Notes under the pieces: model-generated
Told to the model about the DNA's origin: nothing
The model's input: only the letters and a program-made list of their open reading frames with translations
The model's database searches: none
NCBI GenBank assembly: GCA_037013685.1
Contig: CM072884.1
Coordinates: forward strand, 113,242,785-113,306,784
Length of the DNA stretch: 64,000 nucleotides
Source: Acridotheres tristis
Taxonomy: Eukaryota; Chordata; Aves; Passeriformes; Sturnidae
Reading direction: 5' to 3'
Part shown: positions 1-10,449 of the stretch, piece by piece
Position numbering within the stretch: the first letter of the stretch is position 1
Layout: each line of letters begins with the position of its first letter
Translations under genes and position numbers: made by a program

Positions 1-188
1 TTCTATTTCTATTTCTATTTCTTTTTCTATTTCTATTCGCATTTGTATTTGTATTTATATTTATATTTATATTTATATTTATATTTATATTTATATTTAT
101 ATTTATATTTATATTTATATTTATATTTATATTTACGTTTACATTTACATTTACATTTATATTTATATACCTATACCTATACCTATAC

Positions 189-276
<88 letters not shown>

Positions 277-290
277 TTATATACATATTT
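1..290. repeat. Three successive hexanucleotide microsatellites
   Basis: The first 290 bases are pure 6-bp repeats that change type along the array: TTCTAT (1-45), TTTATA (about 47-140), a short mixed zone, then CATATA (about 175-290). The three units differ by one or two bases, as expected if point variants spread by slippage. The array replaces part of an LTR-A fragment that resumes at about 295. The [12 protein letters not shown] open frames over it are periodicity artefacts. The left end may continue beyond the window. Confidence 0.95.
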
Positions 291-294
291 ACAT

Positions 295-425
295 ATTTCT
301 ATATTCCCATTTCCCAGCCTTCTCCAAGGTCCCATTTCCAGAGCAGTGTTTTCCAGGGGGGGGATCTGTGCCTGGAAGCACCGAAAGCTCCAAAACTCCC
401 CATTCCTGACATCCAGCACATCCCA
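295..425 (-). mobile_element. LTR-A fragment (LTR-like interspersed repeat)
   Basis: The stretch from CTTCTCCAAGGTCCC through TTTTCCAGGGGGGGATCTG matches the block at 19,925-20,015 closely. That block is the 5' part, in reverse orientation, of the repeat best seen at 46,660-47,165. Only this end survives; the remainder is replaced by the hexamer array on its left. Confidence 0.6.
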
Positions 426-429
426 TTCC

Positions 430-2700
430 CTAGGGCCCCATTCCCCTGTCCCATCCTGCTCAGAGCCCGGCCCCAAACCCTTCCAGGGATCCTTCAAGGA
501 CCCCCCCTTGCCTCCAGCAGGATCAGCGGGATGGGAATTGGGAATGCTGCGATTCCCACCCAGAGCCTGCAATGTGGATAAAATCAGAGACTCAGGGCTG
601 GGATTGGTGGCCATGACGAGGCAGATGTGGGGAAACTCAGCCCTGCTCGTGTTCAGCTACCAAAACCCACTTTTGTTTTGTCTAGCTCCACATCTCTGCC
701 TGTCTTTACAGAGAGGAAATCCAAATCCAAAGTTGGGAATCTGGGACAGAACCCAGCAAATTTGTCTGCTTTCCAAGCCCTCCTGTGAAGCTCACTGAGG
801 TAATGGCTGCATTTCTCTCAAAGCCAGCTGGGTTCTTTTTCTTTTCTTTCCTTTTTTTTTTGGCTTGTCCATTTTTTTTTTCCAGCCTGACAAGAAACCG
901 GTGGCTGAAGGAAGCAAGAGGATATAATTTATTCTCTCTGGGCTACCCTGACAGAGGCAAATTTTCCTGCTAATCCTCTGTGTCTGGATCTTTTTTGTTT
1001 TTTTCCTCTGAATTGAAATCCTTGAACCCTTGAAATCCCCATTTCCCTTTGCTGGTGATGTCACCTGCCCACCTCCAGATCATGAGTCACATCCAACATC
1101 AATGCCAAGACCTTCAGCCTCCCAACACTTGTAGGGAAGTGGGAATATCAAGGATCCACTGGATAAAATCCCTTGGAACATGAGGGAACCTTTAATTACC
1201 TCTTAATTAGAGCAGCAGGAGCTGTTGGGAGAGAGGGAGGGAAGGTGAGAGCTGCTTTTGGGATGCTTAAAAATGATTTTTTTTTTTTTCCCATGAATAT
1301 TTCCACATGTCCCATGGGCATGAGGATATTGTTGGAAAGCATCAGCCCCCCTCCCCTTTCCAAAAACGAGGAGTGCTGGGCATTGTGGAACTGCTGATGT
1401 CACCGTGGAAAACTGAAATTTTCTGTTTGAGAAGCTGGAAAAGAAGGTAGGGAAGGAAATGGAAAAAATGAAGCAGCAAATCCGACAGCTGGAGAGGCCA
1501 GGGGAGCAGGGGAGGTGACTCAGCTGCTCCATTTTGGGACAGCAATAATTCTCATTTCTCCTCTTGGACAGGCTCTGGATTCCTCACAAAATCATCTCCT
1601 CTGTCTGGGCAGCTTGGCCAAATCTTCCATGGCTCAGAGAGGAGAATTTGGGAATATTTGGGGATAAATATTCACCTGGCACATCAGTGTGGTCCTAAAC
1701 ACACAGGGAGGGCTGGACCTTCTAAATAAATCGCCATGATTGGGACACACCAGCCAGAACAGAACAGAAAATGCAGCAAGATTTAAAAATAAATGGGATT
1801 TTTCCAAAGGGTTTCAGCTCTGCTTCCCAAGAAATCAGTGTGGATGTCACAGGGCTGGGTTTTGAGGGAAATATTCCAGGGGGGATCTCCCATCTGGGAT
1901 GAGGTTTCCTCTCCCTGGAGCTTTGTCTTCTCCAGGCTGAACGACCCCACGGGATTTTTCCAGTTCCTTATGGATGTAAATCCTCACCACACCAGCAGCT
2001 GAGAGGCAGAGAGGGAGGGAAAGGTGAGGGCTGAGGAATTCTCAGTGGGGAAAAGTGGAAAAAAATATGAAAAAAGGGGGAAAAAAATTAAAAAGAGGGG
2101 GGGAAAAAGAAAAAAATAGAAGAAATAAAAATATTAAAATGTAAAATTAAAAGGACTGACTCCACCAGTGTGAACGTGACCCTTCCTGAACTCTCTGAAC
2201 TCCTTCCCTGAAGGTTTTTCCTGCCCTTCCTTCCCTCCCTCCCAGCCCTCCTGCCCTGGGAGCCGTTTCAGCCTGGCCTTCTCTTGGCTCCCAGATTGGA
2301 AGATGAGGAGCTGGGCTGACGTTTCCATGAGGTCACCACGTCCAAGCCTGGGGTGACAAGGCTGGGAGAGCCCCAGGAGCTGCCAGGGAGGAGGGGATGA
2401 GGGGAAGGACCAAGGGGGACCATCCTGGGAAAAGTCCCTCTGGAAGAAGGAGTCACACTCTGAGTCAAAAGGGAGGATTTTGCTGTTCTGGGCTGATTTT
2501 CCTTTGGCTTTTCATGGTTTATTTTGTTTTTTGTTTTTTTTTAAATAAAAAGCTCTGGGAGGGCGTGAGGAAAAGTTGGGATTGCGTGGCAGCCCCGAGG
2601 AGATGGAGGGATGTTCCTCTGCTCTTATCTTCAGAGAGCAAAGGAAAAAAATAAACCAAAAAAATTTTAATTTTTGCCCTAAGGAGCGAGTAAACCAGGA
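430..2700. other. No gene seen; unique sequence
   Basis: I see no coding signal here. Open frames are short and not supported by splice or codon patterns. A purine-rich tract of A runs and G runs lies at about 2,040-2,150, and short T runs occur at 840-880 and 1,279-1,290. Some phrases (GGATTTTTCC, TCCAGGCTGAACGACCCC at 1,935) look like old CR1. Confidence 0.6.
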
Positions 2701-2704
2701 AATT

Positions 2705-2830
2705 AATTCATGGAATGGAATCTGGGAATGTCCTGAGTGGGAAGGGACCCACAAGGATCATCAATCCAAGCCCAGACCCCCCAAAATCTGCCCCCTTGGA
2801 GCAGCCTGGGACAGTGGAAAGTGTCCCTGC
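2705..2830 (-). mobile_element. CR1 LINE fragment (antisense 3' end)
   Basis: ATGGAATGGAATCTGGGAATGTCC...GGGAAGGGACCCACAAGGATCATCAATCCAAGCCC follows the antisense CR1 3'-end pattern: tail octamers, then 'GGGACC...GATCATC.A.TCCAA'. The copy is short and diverged. Confidence 0.6.
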
Positions 2831-2984
2831 CTAATGGGTTAGATGTGCTACTTAATTAGTGGTTCGTTTTTAATTGGGTTTTTTTGTTGTTGTTGTTTTT
2901 ATTTTATTTTATTTTATTCTGTTTTTATTTAGTTAGGATTAAAATATGAAGGAGATGGATTTTTTTTTTGTTTGGATTTGGTTG

Positions 2985-3700
2985 TTTCTTAAATTTTATT
3001 TAAAGTATAGAGAGTTTTGCAGCACTTAAAGTACTAGCTAAAAGCGAGTAAAATGGAGATAAATTTAATCCAAAACATAGGAGGGGAAAAAAATCCAGTA
3101 TTCTGCATTTTACCTTTCCTTGGGAGCCCAGAGGAGAAGGATCAGCTCTTTAATCTCCACCTGGGCAGGTGAGATCTTAAAAATCCAAGTGCCATAAAAA
3201 ACCATGGAGATGAATTTGGTTAAAGGTTTTTTTAAAGTCAAACTGTTTAATTAAAAGCTGGCACTTTTATTTACACTTTTGACTCAATAACTAAACACTT
3301 GTGATTTGTAGTGTGGTACTAACTATCTGACTAAAAACTACTGCTTGAAAGAGTGAAGAAGAAGGAACAAAAATGAACAAAAAGGAACAAAAAAGGAAAA
3401 AAAGGAGAGACAACGCCCAAAACTTCCATTTTTTTCCATTATTATCACTACATTCTAAAACCTTAAATTCAAAACTTTTCACCATATGAAATGACATACT
3501 TTCATTTTAATTTTTTTCAAAGTTTTATTTTATTTAAGTTGTATTTATTTTATTTAAAGTCACACCCATGATTTTAACTTTATCACTCAAATGTGGAAGT
3601 TTTCTCCAAGGCCTCGAGTCCAAAGCAGTTTTCTCCTGGGGGTCAGGGTTAGAAAGCACAGAAAGATCAAAATTCTCTCTGGAATTTTGGATTCCATGGC
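2985..3700 (-). mobile_element. LTR-A copy, antisense
   Basis: GAGTTTTGCAGCACTTAAAGT...AAAATGGAGATAAAT at 3,013-3,065 and CCTCGAGTCCAAAGCAG...TTTTCTCCTGGGGGTCAGGG at 3,610-3,650 are the two ends of the repeat seen complete, in the other orientation, at 46,660-47,165. Internal order agrees (the GAAGAAGAAGG stretch, then ATTCTAAAACCTTAAATTC). It is older and more diverged than the 36.8/38.4 kb copy. Confidence 0.6.
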
Positions 3701-3889
3701 AGGGGTGGCACTGGAGGATCTCCCATCCCAAACCAGTCTGGGATTCTCTGAATTGTCTCCTGCAGGACAGGGGTCCCTGCACTGATCCTGAAGGATCCTG
3801 AAGGATCTGCAGGAATTCTGTGCAATGGGGCTGTGGGGAGGAGCTCACAGAGTTCCCAGGCAAAGCTGGAGCTGCCACCAGGGTGTCCT

Positions 3890-4495
3890 GGGTGACACTG
3901 TAAAGATGTGCCCAAAGTCTGGATTCTGTCCCCAGCTGTTCACCCAGCTGTGGCAGTGATCCTGATCCCTGTGGGGATCTCTGCTGTTCCTGTTCCAGCT
4001 GTTCACCCAGCTGTGGCAGTGATCCTGATCTCTGTGGAGATCTCTGCTGTTCCTGTTCCAGCTGTTCACCCAGCTGTTGCAGTGTTCTTTCTCTTCCCCA
4101 CAGCCCATCCTCCCTCCAGGAGATCTCTCCTGTCCATGGCCATGCAGTCCCAGGGCAGGGCTGATCAAATTCCATCATCCCATGGGGAGATGCTCCAGCC
4201 AGGGCAGGAGCCGAGCATTTCCTACCCAGATCAAAGGGGAGATTTGGAACAGCAGAGCAGCCTTTTCCCACTGGATCCCAGAGGAAAACCAGAGCCTTTC
4301 TCCAGGATCTCTGCTCCAACAAGATCCCTTCACCTGGGCTGCTCCCACCACCCTGACTAGCAGAGTGCCAGCTTGGATTCTCACTCTGCCACTGCTTTTC
4401 TTTTCTAATATTTCATGTGTTTTATTTTTCTCTTTTTCCCTATTAAATTGTATTTCTGACTTGGAGTCCTTCACTGGTTTTACTTTCAAACACAG
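3890..4495 (+). mobile_element. LTR-like element carrying a short 63-bp minisatellite
   Basis: Starts near TGTAAAGATGTGCCCAAAG and ends near an ATTAAA poly(A)-type signal (about 4,442) followed by GAGTCCTTCA. It contains two complete and one partial 63-bp units (3,937-4,080; core CAGCTGTTCACCCAGCTG). The stretch 4,070-4,294 is almost identical to 37,917-38,142, so the two loci are copies of one element that differ mainly in minisatellite copy number. I infer an LTR from the poly(A)-type signal and TG/CA-like ends, but no target duplication could be defined. Confidence 0.5.
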
Positions 4496-4744
4496 GAACT
4501 GAGGGTGGGAGTGAAGTCATTGAGGAAAGAAGGAGAACAGGAGCACCTGGGAGCCCCTCCCTGGGCACCACCTGCCCCTTCCACCCTCACCCTCTGCGGG
4601 ACCTCCCGGGCATTTTCTCCCACCAAACCTCTCAGGGAGAAAATTTCAATGGCCTTGGAGTGGGGCTGGACTCCACACCCCCTCTGGAGCACAGGAGCCC
4701 ATTTTTCCTGGGAAATGGGATTCACTTTTCAGCCTCAGAGGGAC

Positions 4745-4985
4745 AGCTCTGATCTCTGACAGCACCCAGGGAGAGGCTGGAGCTGGGCCAGGAGGGATTT
4801 AGGATGGATTTTAGGGCAAGGCTCTTCCCCCAGAGGGTGCTGGCACTGCCCAGGCTCCCCAGGGAATGGGCACAGAGCTCCAGGAGCTGCCAGGGATGAC
4901 CAGGATGGGATTTTGGGGGGGTCTGGGCTTGGATTCCATGATTCCTCTCACTCAGGATATTCCATGATTTATTCTTTTAAACACT
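4745..4985 (+). mobile_element. CR1 LINE fragment (sense)
   Basis: GATTTAGGATGGATTTTAGGGCAAGGCTCTTCCCCCAGAGGGTGCTGGCACTGCCCAGGCTCCCCAGGGAATGGGCACAG is the sense CR1 3' region. It is followed by a GACCAGGATGGGATTTTGG stretch and degenerate tail octamers (ATTCCATGATTCC) at about 4,935-4,975. Confidence 0.7.
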
Positions 4986-4989
4986 CACT

Positions 4990-6550
4990 TCATTCAAGCA
5001 GAAAAACCACTCTCTTTTTTAAAACTTTTTTTTCTTTTTTGGGAGGAATGTAGACAATACCCTCCAGGTCCTTCTTCTTCAGTTAGGACAGTGAGCTAAA
5101 AGAGAAATAAAATAAAATATGGGGAAATGTCTTTCTGCAGGGAACAGCTGCATCCAGCAATCCCCCAGAGTCTGGGAATTGCCCCTGTAAAGAGATTATT
5201 GTTCATCCATTCCCCACCTCAGCAGCCCCGCCTTCATTCTGGGGCATTACTCTTAAATCCCATTTTTTAAAAGAGAAATGGGATTATTCTCTGAGAGTTC
5301 ATCATTATTAACTCAATTGAATGAATTAAGGGACAAAAGACATCGAGTGATTTGTGGTCCCTTGCTGTTACACAGGGGCAGTGACTGGAATTTGCTGTTT
5401 TCCTCAGGATCATGTTTGCAGATCAGGAATTCTTTTTCCTCAGGAATCACAAATTCCTCCTGGTGTGTTTGCAGCAATTTATTGGTTCTTTAGGGAACCA
5501 CTGCAGGTACAAAAGTTCTGATGGAAATTCTGCATTTTATGGATAATTCCCGTGGATTTCTCCTCACTTGGCCTTGACCACCCAAATTTGAAGGAGTTTT
5601 CCCTCAAACTTTCCCATTTTGAATTTCTTTCTATTGTGCTTTGCTCTTTTCGTTTCATTCCCACCCAAGGTCAATCTTCAAAGACCTTTTTCTTTTTCCT
5701 TTTATGATTTTGATGACAATGATTTTTCTTTTTCCAGCATTTCAGCCTAGGGATCCCGATGCCAAATTTAGCAGTGATTTTTCTCTTTGATATTGAATCT
5801 TCTGGGGCTGCAGCACCAAATAATTGGGGTTTTTTTTTTAAGCTCTCTAATTCATCTGTGAAAAAAACCAATTTTCTGAGCAGTCTAGACTTAGAACCAG
5901 TTTTAAGTCTAGAATGGTTGTCCTGCTTTGTGCTGGCATTAAATATTGGGCAAGGAACATCTCTTTGATCTGGGCTTGGACAGAGAGGATCCAGCCCGTG
6001 GAAATTTTGTATCAATATAAAATTAGACAATTAATAATCATAATTATGAGGGGAAGGCTGATGAGTTTGGATTACACAGATCCTTCATCCCATTGGCCTC
6101 AGAGAGGTTGGGATGTGGCTTTTCCATCCTGGCTCTGCTGCTCTGCAAATGGAAAAATATTTGGAAGTTGTGTTTTGGTGCCTCAGCCTCTGCTTTCTTT
6201 CCCTTCCCAGGACACTTTACTCCAGCCAAGTTTGCCTTTGTCTCACAGCCTCATGGAAGGAAAAAAAGAGGGAAAAATAGAAGTTTTCTCCAAATTACAA
6301 CGGGAGTGTGAGGAGAAAGGATACACTCATGATCCAAAAAAAAAAAAAAAAAAGGAGAAAAAACCCGCTTTTCCTGCTGTCTGGATGTCCAAAAGAAAGC
6401 AGCCAGCAAAATCCTAAGGAAAAGGAATCAATTCCATCCCTCTGGTTCCCCTGGAAGTCTGGAGCATCCAGCTTTGCTCCTGTTCTATGTTGGGAGTCAG
6501 GAATCTCCCTGATTCCTTCAGAGAGAAATCCGAGTGCAGGGATTGAATGA
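4990..6550. other. No gene seen; unique AT-moderate sequence
   Basis: No coding potential, splice-supported exon or clear repeat was recognised. There are T- and A-rich runs at 5,022-5,040, 5,829-5,838 and 6,338-6,354. Confidence 0.5.
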
Positions 6551-6599
6551 AAGTCTTTGAATGCAATGAGTAAGTGAATAGATGGAGTGAATAAATAAG

Positions 6600-7150
6600 T
6601 AAGTAAATGGAATAAATTTTAAAAAAACTTTATTGAGTGCAAGAAAGTGCTGACCAGGCCACAGTGAATAATCAGGCACACAGACATGAACTATCAAAGA
6701 TTTCTACTTGCACCTCATGTCTTGTGTTTTACCTGTAGAAGATTGTGAACTTTGGGGTTTTTTAAATTTTTTTTTTCTTTAAAAAGAGGGGGGAATCAGT
6801 AGTATTGCAGAATTTAGTTTTGTATTAGTTTAAGGGAAATAAGGGTTTTGATCTTATGCTATGCTTTTGCTGCTTTGCTTTGTTCACTCTTGGTAATTGC
6901 CAATTCGCCAACTTAAAAATGCTTAAGTAACTTTAATTCATGTATTAAGTTTCAATGTCATATGTCTGTCCAACACAACGCCAGAAAAAACTGTTTTTCA
7001 CTTGTTTAGCTATCCCTGTAATTATATTTTTAGTGTTATTATTTGTGATTTGTATTGTTATTTGTATTGTTTTTATTTGTATTGCTAGTTTTATTGCTAA
7101 TGCAAATCTGTGTGTGCTTTGCCATGGCAGCCACTTGCTCCTGAATAAGT
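6600..7150. other. AT-rich stretch, possible decayed LTR element
   Basis: A polypurine tract, AAAAAGAGGGGGGAA, lies at about 6,781-6,796. This pattern is typical just upstream of a 3' LTR in gamma-type retroelements. The flanks hold only T/A-rich sequence and one 65-codon hydrophobic open frame (6,955-7,152). No LTR pair or retroviral gene could be recognised, so this is a weak suggestion only. Confidence 0.2.
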
Positions 7151-8039
7151 GAAATTTAGTTTTGATAACCAGGTGAAAGGAGCAGGGCTGGCCACCAAAC
7201 CTCACAGTTCAGCTGCCAAATCTGTCCTGCCCTGGAGGCAGAGCACATCAGGCTCCAGGAAAATCCAAGGGCTGGGATGGATCCTGGAAATCCCCCAGCC
7301 CGAGAAGAGCAGAGGGAAAGAAAACAAAAATGGGGTAAAAATAAACGGACCCACGCAGGAGCTGGGAATTCCTGCCTTCTGTTTGGTTTTGCTCTTGGAT
7401 TTCTTTTTATTCCCTCTCACCCTGCTGCTTCCCTCTCCTATTCCAAATGAATGGTGCTTCCCAAACTCTCTTCCAAGATATTTCCAACTTAAAATTGGGT
7501 TGAGACCCTGTCAACCCCCCCCAGGGATCAGCTCAGGGCTGGGATTTGGGATTGGCAGCTCCCAGCATGGAGAAGAGCAGTGCCCATAAACTTCTGTGCT
7601 ATTTTGTTAAGGTCAGGAGTTTGTCCTAGGATAAAAAATGATGTTCACAATTCCTGCAGAAATCCCGGGATCCCAGACTGGAGTTTTACACATTAGGAAC
7701 AAGAAAAAGGATTTTTTTCTCAGCGTTAAAAATTCTAAAAGCTTTGCATCAACCTTCAGTGCTGGGATTTTACATTTTCCTTGGTAGGTCCCATGGAGAA
7801 GTCTGGTTTGGTGGGGAATGGAAAGGAAAAGAAAACCTGAAAGGGACTCAAAGTTCCAGGTCCCACTCCTGGAGAAATATCAGAGCTGGAATCATCCCTG
7901 CAGGAGTTGTCTCTCGTTTTTGTGGCCTCTCCACATTTCCACTCAAATTCTATATGGGATCTCCCAAGGATGGAAATAAATCCAAGAACTTGAGAGAGCT
8001 GCTTGGAAAACACAGTCCCAAGGTGTTCAAAAATGCTCA

Positions 8040-8255
8040 GGAAATCAAAATCAGAATAATTCAGGTGGGAAGAGCTGGGAATGGATGGAATGATCCTTCA
8101 GGATCAGCCAGTCCCACCCTCAAGCACCACAAAACCACGTCCCCAAGGGCCACATCTGGACACACCTGGAGAACTTCCCGAGGCAGTGACTCCACCACTT
8201 CCCTGGAAAACTCATTCCAATGCCTGACCAAGCTGGCAGGGAAAAAAAATACAAC
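8040..8255 (-). mobile_element. CR1 LINE fragment (antisense)
   Basis: AGGTGGGAAGAGCTGGG...GATCCTTCAGGATCAGCCAGTCCCACC...CCCCAAGGGCCACATCTGGACACACC...GCAGTGACTCCACCACTTCCC...GGCAGGGAAA is the antisense CR1 series 'GATCATC-AGTCCAACC...GGCAACC...GTGACTCCACCACC'. The same order is seen at 42,765-43,110. Confidence 0.75.
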
Positions 8256-8564
8256 TCAATAATGCTCCAGAAGACTCCGAGGAATTGAGCAAAGATGGTC
8301 TCAAAGTTTGTGGTCAAGCCTCCCAATCCTTTTGGAAGAACAGGTCAGTCCTAGATCCATCTTTTTTTTTTTTTTTGATTTTGTCAGCACTGACTGCTTC
8401 CCACGGTGTGTGTCTGTGTGACAGGATCGTGCCCAGAGGAAGGGAGATCAAATTAATGAAAATCAACCCCAAATCTGCCTTTCTGGAGATATTTTTACCT
8501 GGAGTGTTTAAAGCTGGGGATGTTTAAGCTCAGGGGTCTTTGTGCTTCAGGGAGAACACGAAAT

Positions 8565-8655
8565 TGTGGAGCCATGGAATGGTTTGGGTTGGAAGAGAAC
8601 TTAAATCCCACCCAGTGCCACCCCTGCCATGGCAGGGACACCTGTTGGACCCCAC
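8565..8655 (-). mobile_element. CR1 3'-end fragment (antisense)
   Basis: AGCCATGGAATGGTTTGGGTTGG followed by CCACCCCTGCCATGGCAGGGACACC is a short antisense CR1 3' end. It abuts the LTR-A copy on its right. Confidence 0.75.
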
Positions 8656-9215
8656 AATCCTGGGGATTTTTGAGCTTTCTGTGCTTTCTGGCACTGACCC
8701 CCTGCAGAACACTGCTTTGGACCTGAGGCCTTGGAGAAAACTTCAGAATTTAAGTAATAAAGTTAAAATCGTGGGTTTTTAATTAAATAGAAGTGTGTGA
8801 TTGCACACGGTGAAGGGTTTGGGATTTGGGGTTTTTATAATACAGTCACAGGGATGGGACAAGCTGGGGGATTTGGGGTGGGGTCTCTTTGGGTGCTCAT
8901 CTTCCTTCTCCTCCCTGGTTTCAGGTTGTGGTTTCTGGTTGGTCACTCAGTGTCACACTGAGGGCCGTGGGAATTTGGTTCTTGGGTTAAAAGTATCAAT
9001 AATATCGATATTAATTCTCTGTTGGACTGTTCAGCTTTAAGAGACCTTGTAGTAACTGGGTCTGTCTCCATTTTTTTGCTCACTTTTAGCTGGTGGCTGG
9101 AAGTGCTGCTGAACTTTCTGTACTTTAGATAAAATTTAATAAACAACCAACCTGAACACCAGAAAATTTGTTTCCTTCGTGTATTTTTTGATCCTGGCTC
9201 TGAGTGAAGGCAGAA
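8655..9215 (+). mobile_element. LTR-A copy, sense
   Basis: GGCACTGACCCCCTGCAGAACACTGC...GACCTGAGGCCTTGGAGAAAACTTC, then ATAGAAGTGTGTGATTGCACACGG, GGGTTAAAAGTATCAATAAT, AAGAGACCTTGTAGTAA and finally TTTAATAAACAACC. The order and content match the 46.7-47.2 kb copy. The AATAAA near the right end fits an LTR poly(A) signal in sense orientation. Confidence 0.6.
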
Positions 9216-9254
9216 AAGACTCCAAACAAGTCATGAATTAAGTGGTGCAAAAAC

Positions 9255-9420
9255 ATCTCCACTGTTCCAGACACCTCCCACTGTCCCAGTGTCCAACCTG
9301 GACCTGAACATTCCAGGGATCCAGGGGCAGCCACAGCAAATCTGGGAATTCCATCCCAGCCCCTGCCAGGGAACAATTCCTAATTCCCAAAATCCCATCA
9401 AATCCTACTTGGAAGCCATT
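9255..9420 (-). mobile_element. CR1 LINE fragment (antisense)
   Basis: CACCTCCCACTGTCCCAGTGTCCAACCTGGACCTGAACATTCCAGGGATCCAGGGGCAGCCACAGCAAATCTGGGAATTCC: the antisense CR1 segment found more than ten times in this window. Its right end runs directly into the 22-bp minisatellite. Confidence 0.8.
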
Positions 9421-9625
9421 CCCTGGGTGCTGTCCCTCCATTCCCTGGGTGCTGTCCCTCCATTCCCTGTTCCTGTCCCTCCATTCCCTGGGTGCTGTCC
9501 CTCCATTCCCTGTGTCCTGTCCCTCCATTCCCTGTTCCTGTCCCTCCATTCCCTGTTCCTGTCCCTCCATTCCCTGTTCCTGTCCCCCCATTCCCTGTGT
9601 CCTGTCCCTCCTTTCCTCCCAGCAG
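9416..9625. repeat. 22-bp minisatellite inside CR1
   Basis: Nine or so units built on CATTCCCTGGGTGCTGTCC(CTC), with GTTCCTG and GTGTCCTG variants. The founder unit is a normal piece of the CR1 segment, seen once at 33,497 and 39,885. The same unit is independently amplified in reverse orientation at 34,775-34,945. The open frames over it (MEGQEQGMEGQ and similar) are artefacts. Confidence 0.9.
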
Positions 9626-9789
9626 AGCTCCTCCATCCTCCTAAAGGGTTGAAGATTTTATTTTCAAGATCTGTTCTGGCTCTACTTGGGTCAAGCAAAC
9701 AGCTCCATGTTCACTTTTGCACCTTAAAAATCAAGAGATTAAATTCCCCAAAGCTCTGGTTAAAACAAAATAACGTTGAATCCTAAAAG

Positions 9790-10445
9790 ATCCCAGAATC
9801 CTGGAATGGTTTGGGTTGGGAGGGACCCCAAATCCCCCCCAGAGCCAGCCCTGCCATGGCAGGGACACCTCCCACTGTCCCAGTGTCCAACCTGGAACTG
9901 AACATTCCAGGGATCCAGGGGCTGCTCTGGGAATTCCATCCCAGGGAACAATTCCTAATTCCCAAAATCCCATCCACCAGGACTCCTCCTGTACCCAGGG
10001 TTGGATGGACTCCTCTCTATTCTTTGGTCTCTGGAGTTTCAGCTCTTCTTTCTTTTGTTCTTTGCTCAAGTTTTCAAAGCTCAGCTCCTCCTGGGATTCC
10101 TTTATTCAATCTTTTATTCCCATTCCCAAGGTTGGATCCCATGGCTGGTGTGGGGAATGGCCCAGGGGTTTGGATGGGAAAGGCTGTGGAGAGTTCATAT
10201 CCAGGGATCTCTGCACCTTCCCAGGTAGAGGGGAAAAAATAATGGATTTTCCTGGGTTTGAAGGGAATTATGGATCCAGTTCTAATCCCCTGCCTTGGGC
10301 AGGGACACCTCCCACTGTCCCAGGCTGCTCCAAGCCCAGTGTCCAACCTGGAACTGAACATTCCAGGGATCCAGGGGCAGCCACAGCTGCTCTGGGAATT
10401 CCATCCCAGGGCACAAATCCTAATTCCCAAAATCCCATCTGATCC
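9790..10445 (+). repeat. Composite CR1-unique-CR1 block, left partner of an inverted repeat
   Basis: An antisense CR1 3' piece (9,790-9,975), about 280 bp of non-CR1 sequence with TTCAGCTCTTC and TTATTCAATCTTTTATTCCC, and a second antisense CR1 piece (10,280-10,445). The whole block reappears, reverse complemented and with few changes, at 63,155-63,812. Confidence 0.85.
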
Positions 10446-10449
10446 CACT

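Noticed and set aside
1..290. Possible telomeric repeat at the window edge
   Set aside because: The units are TTCTAT/TTTATA/CATATA, not TTAGGG, and no TTAGGG run was seen anywhere.
6955..7152. A 65-codon hydrophobic frame as a small membrane protein
   Set aside because: The T-rich sequence explains the composition; there is no conserved context, and it may be part of an old element.
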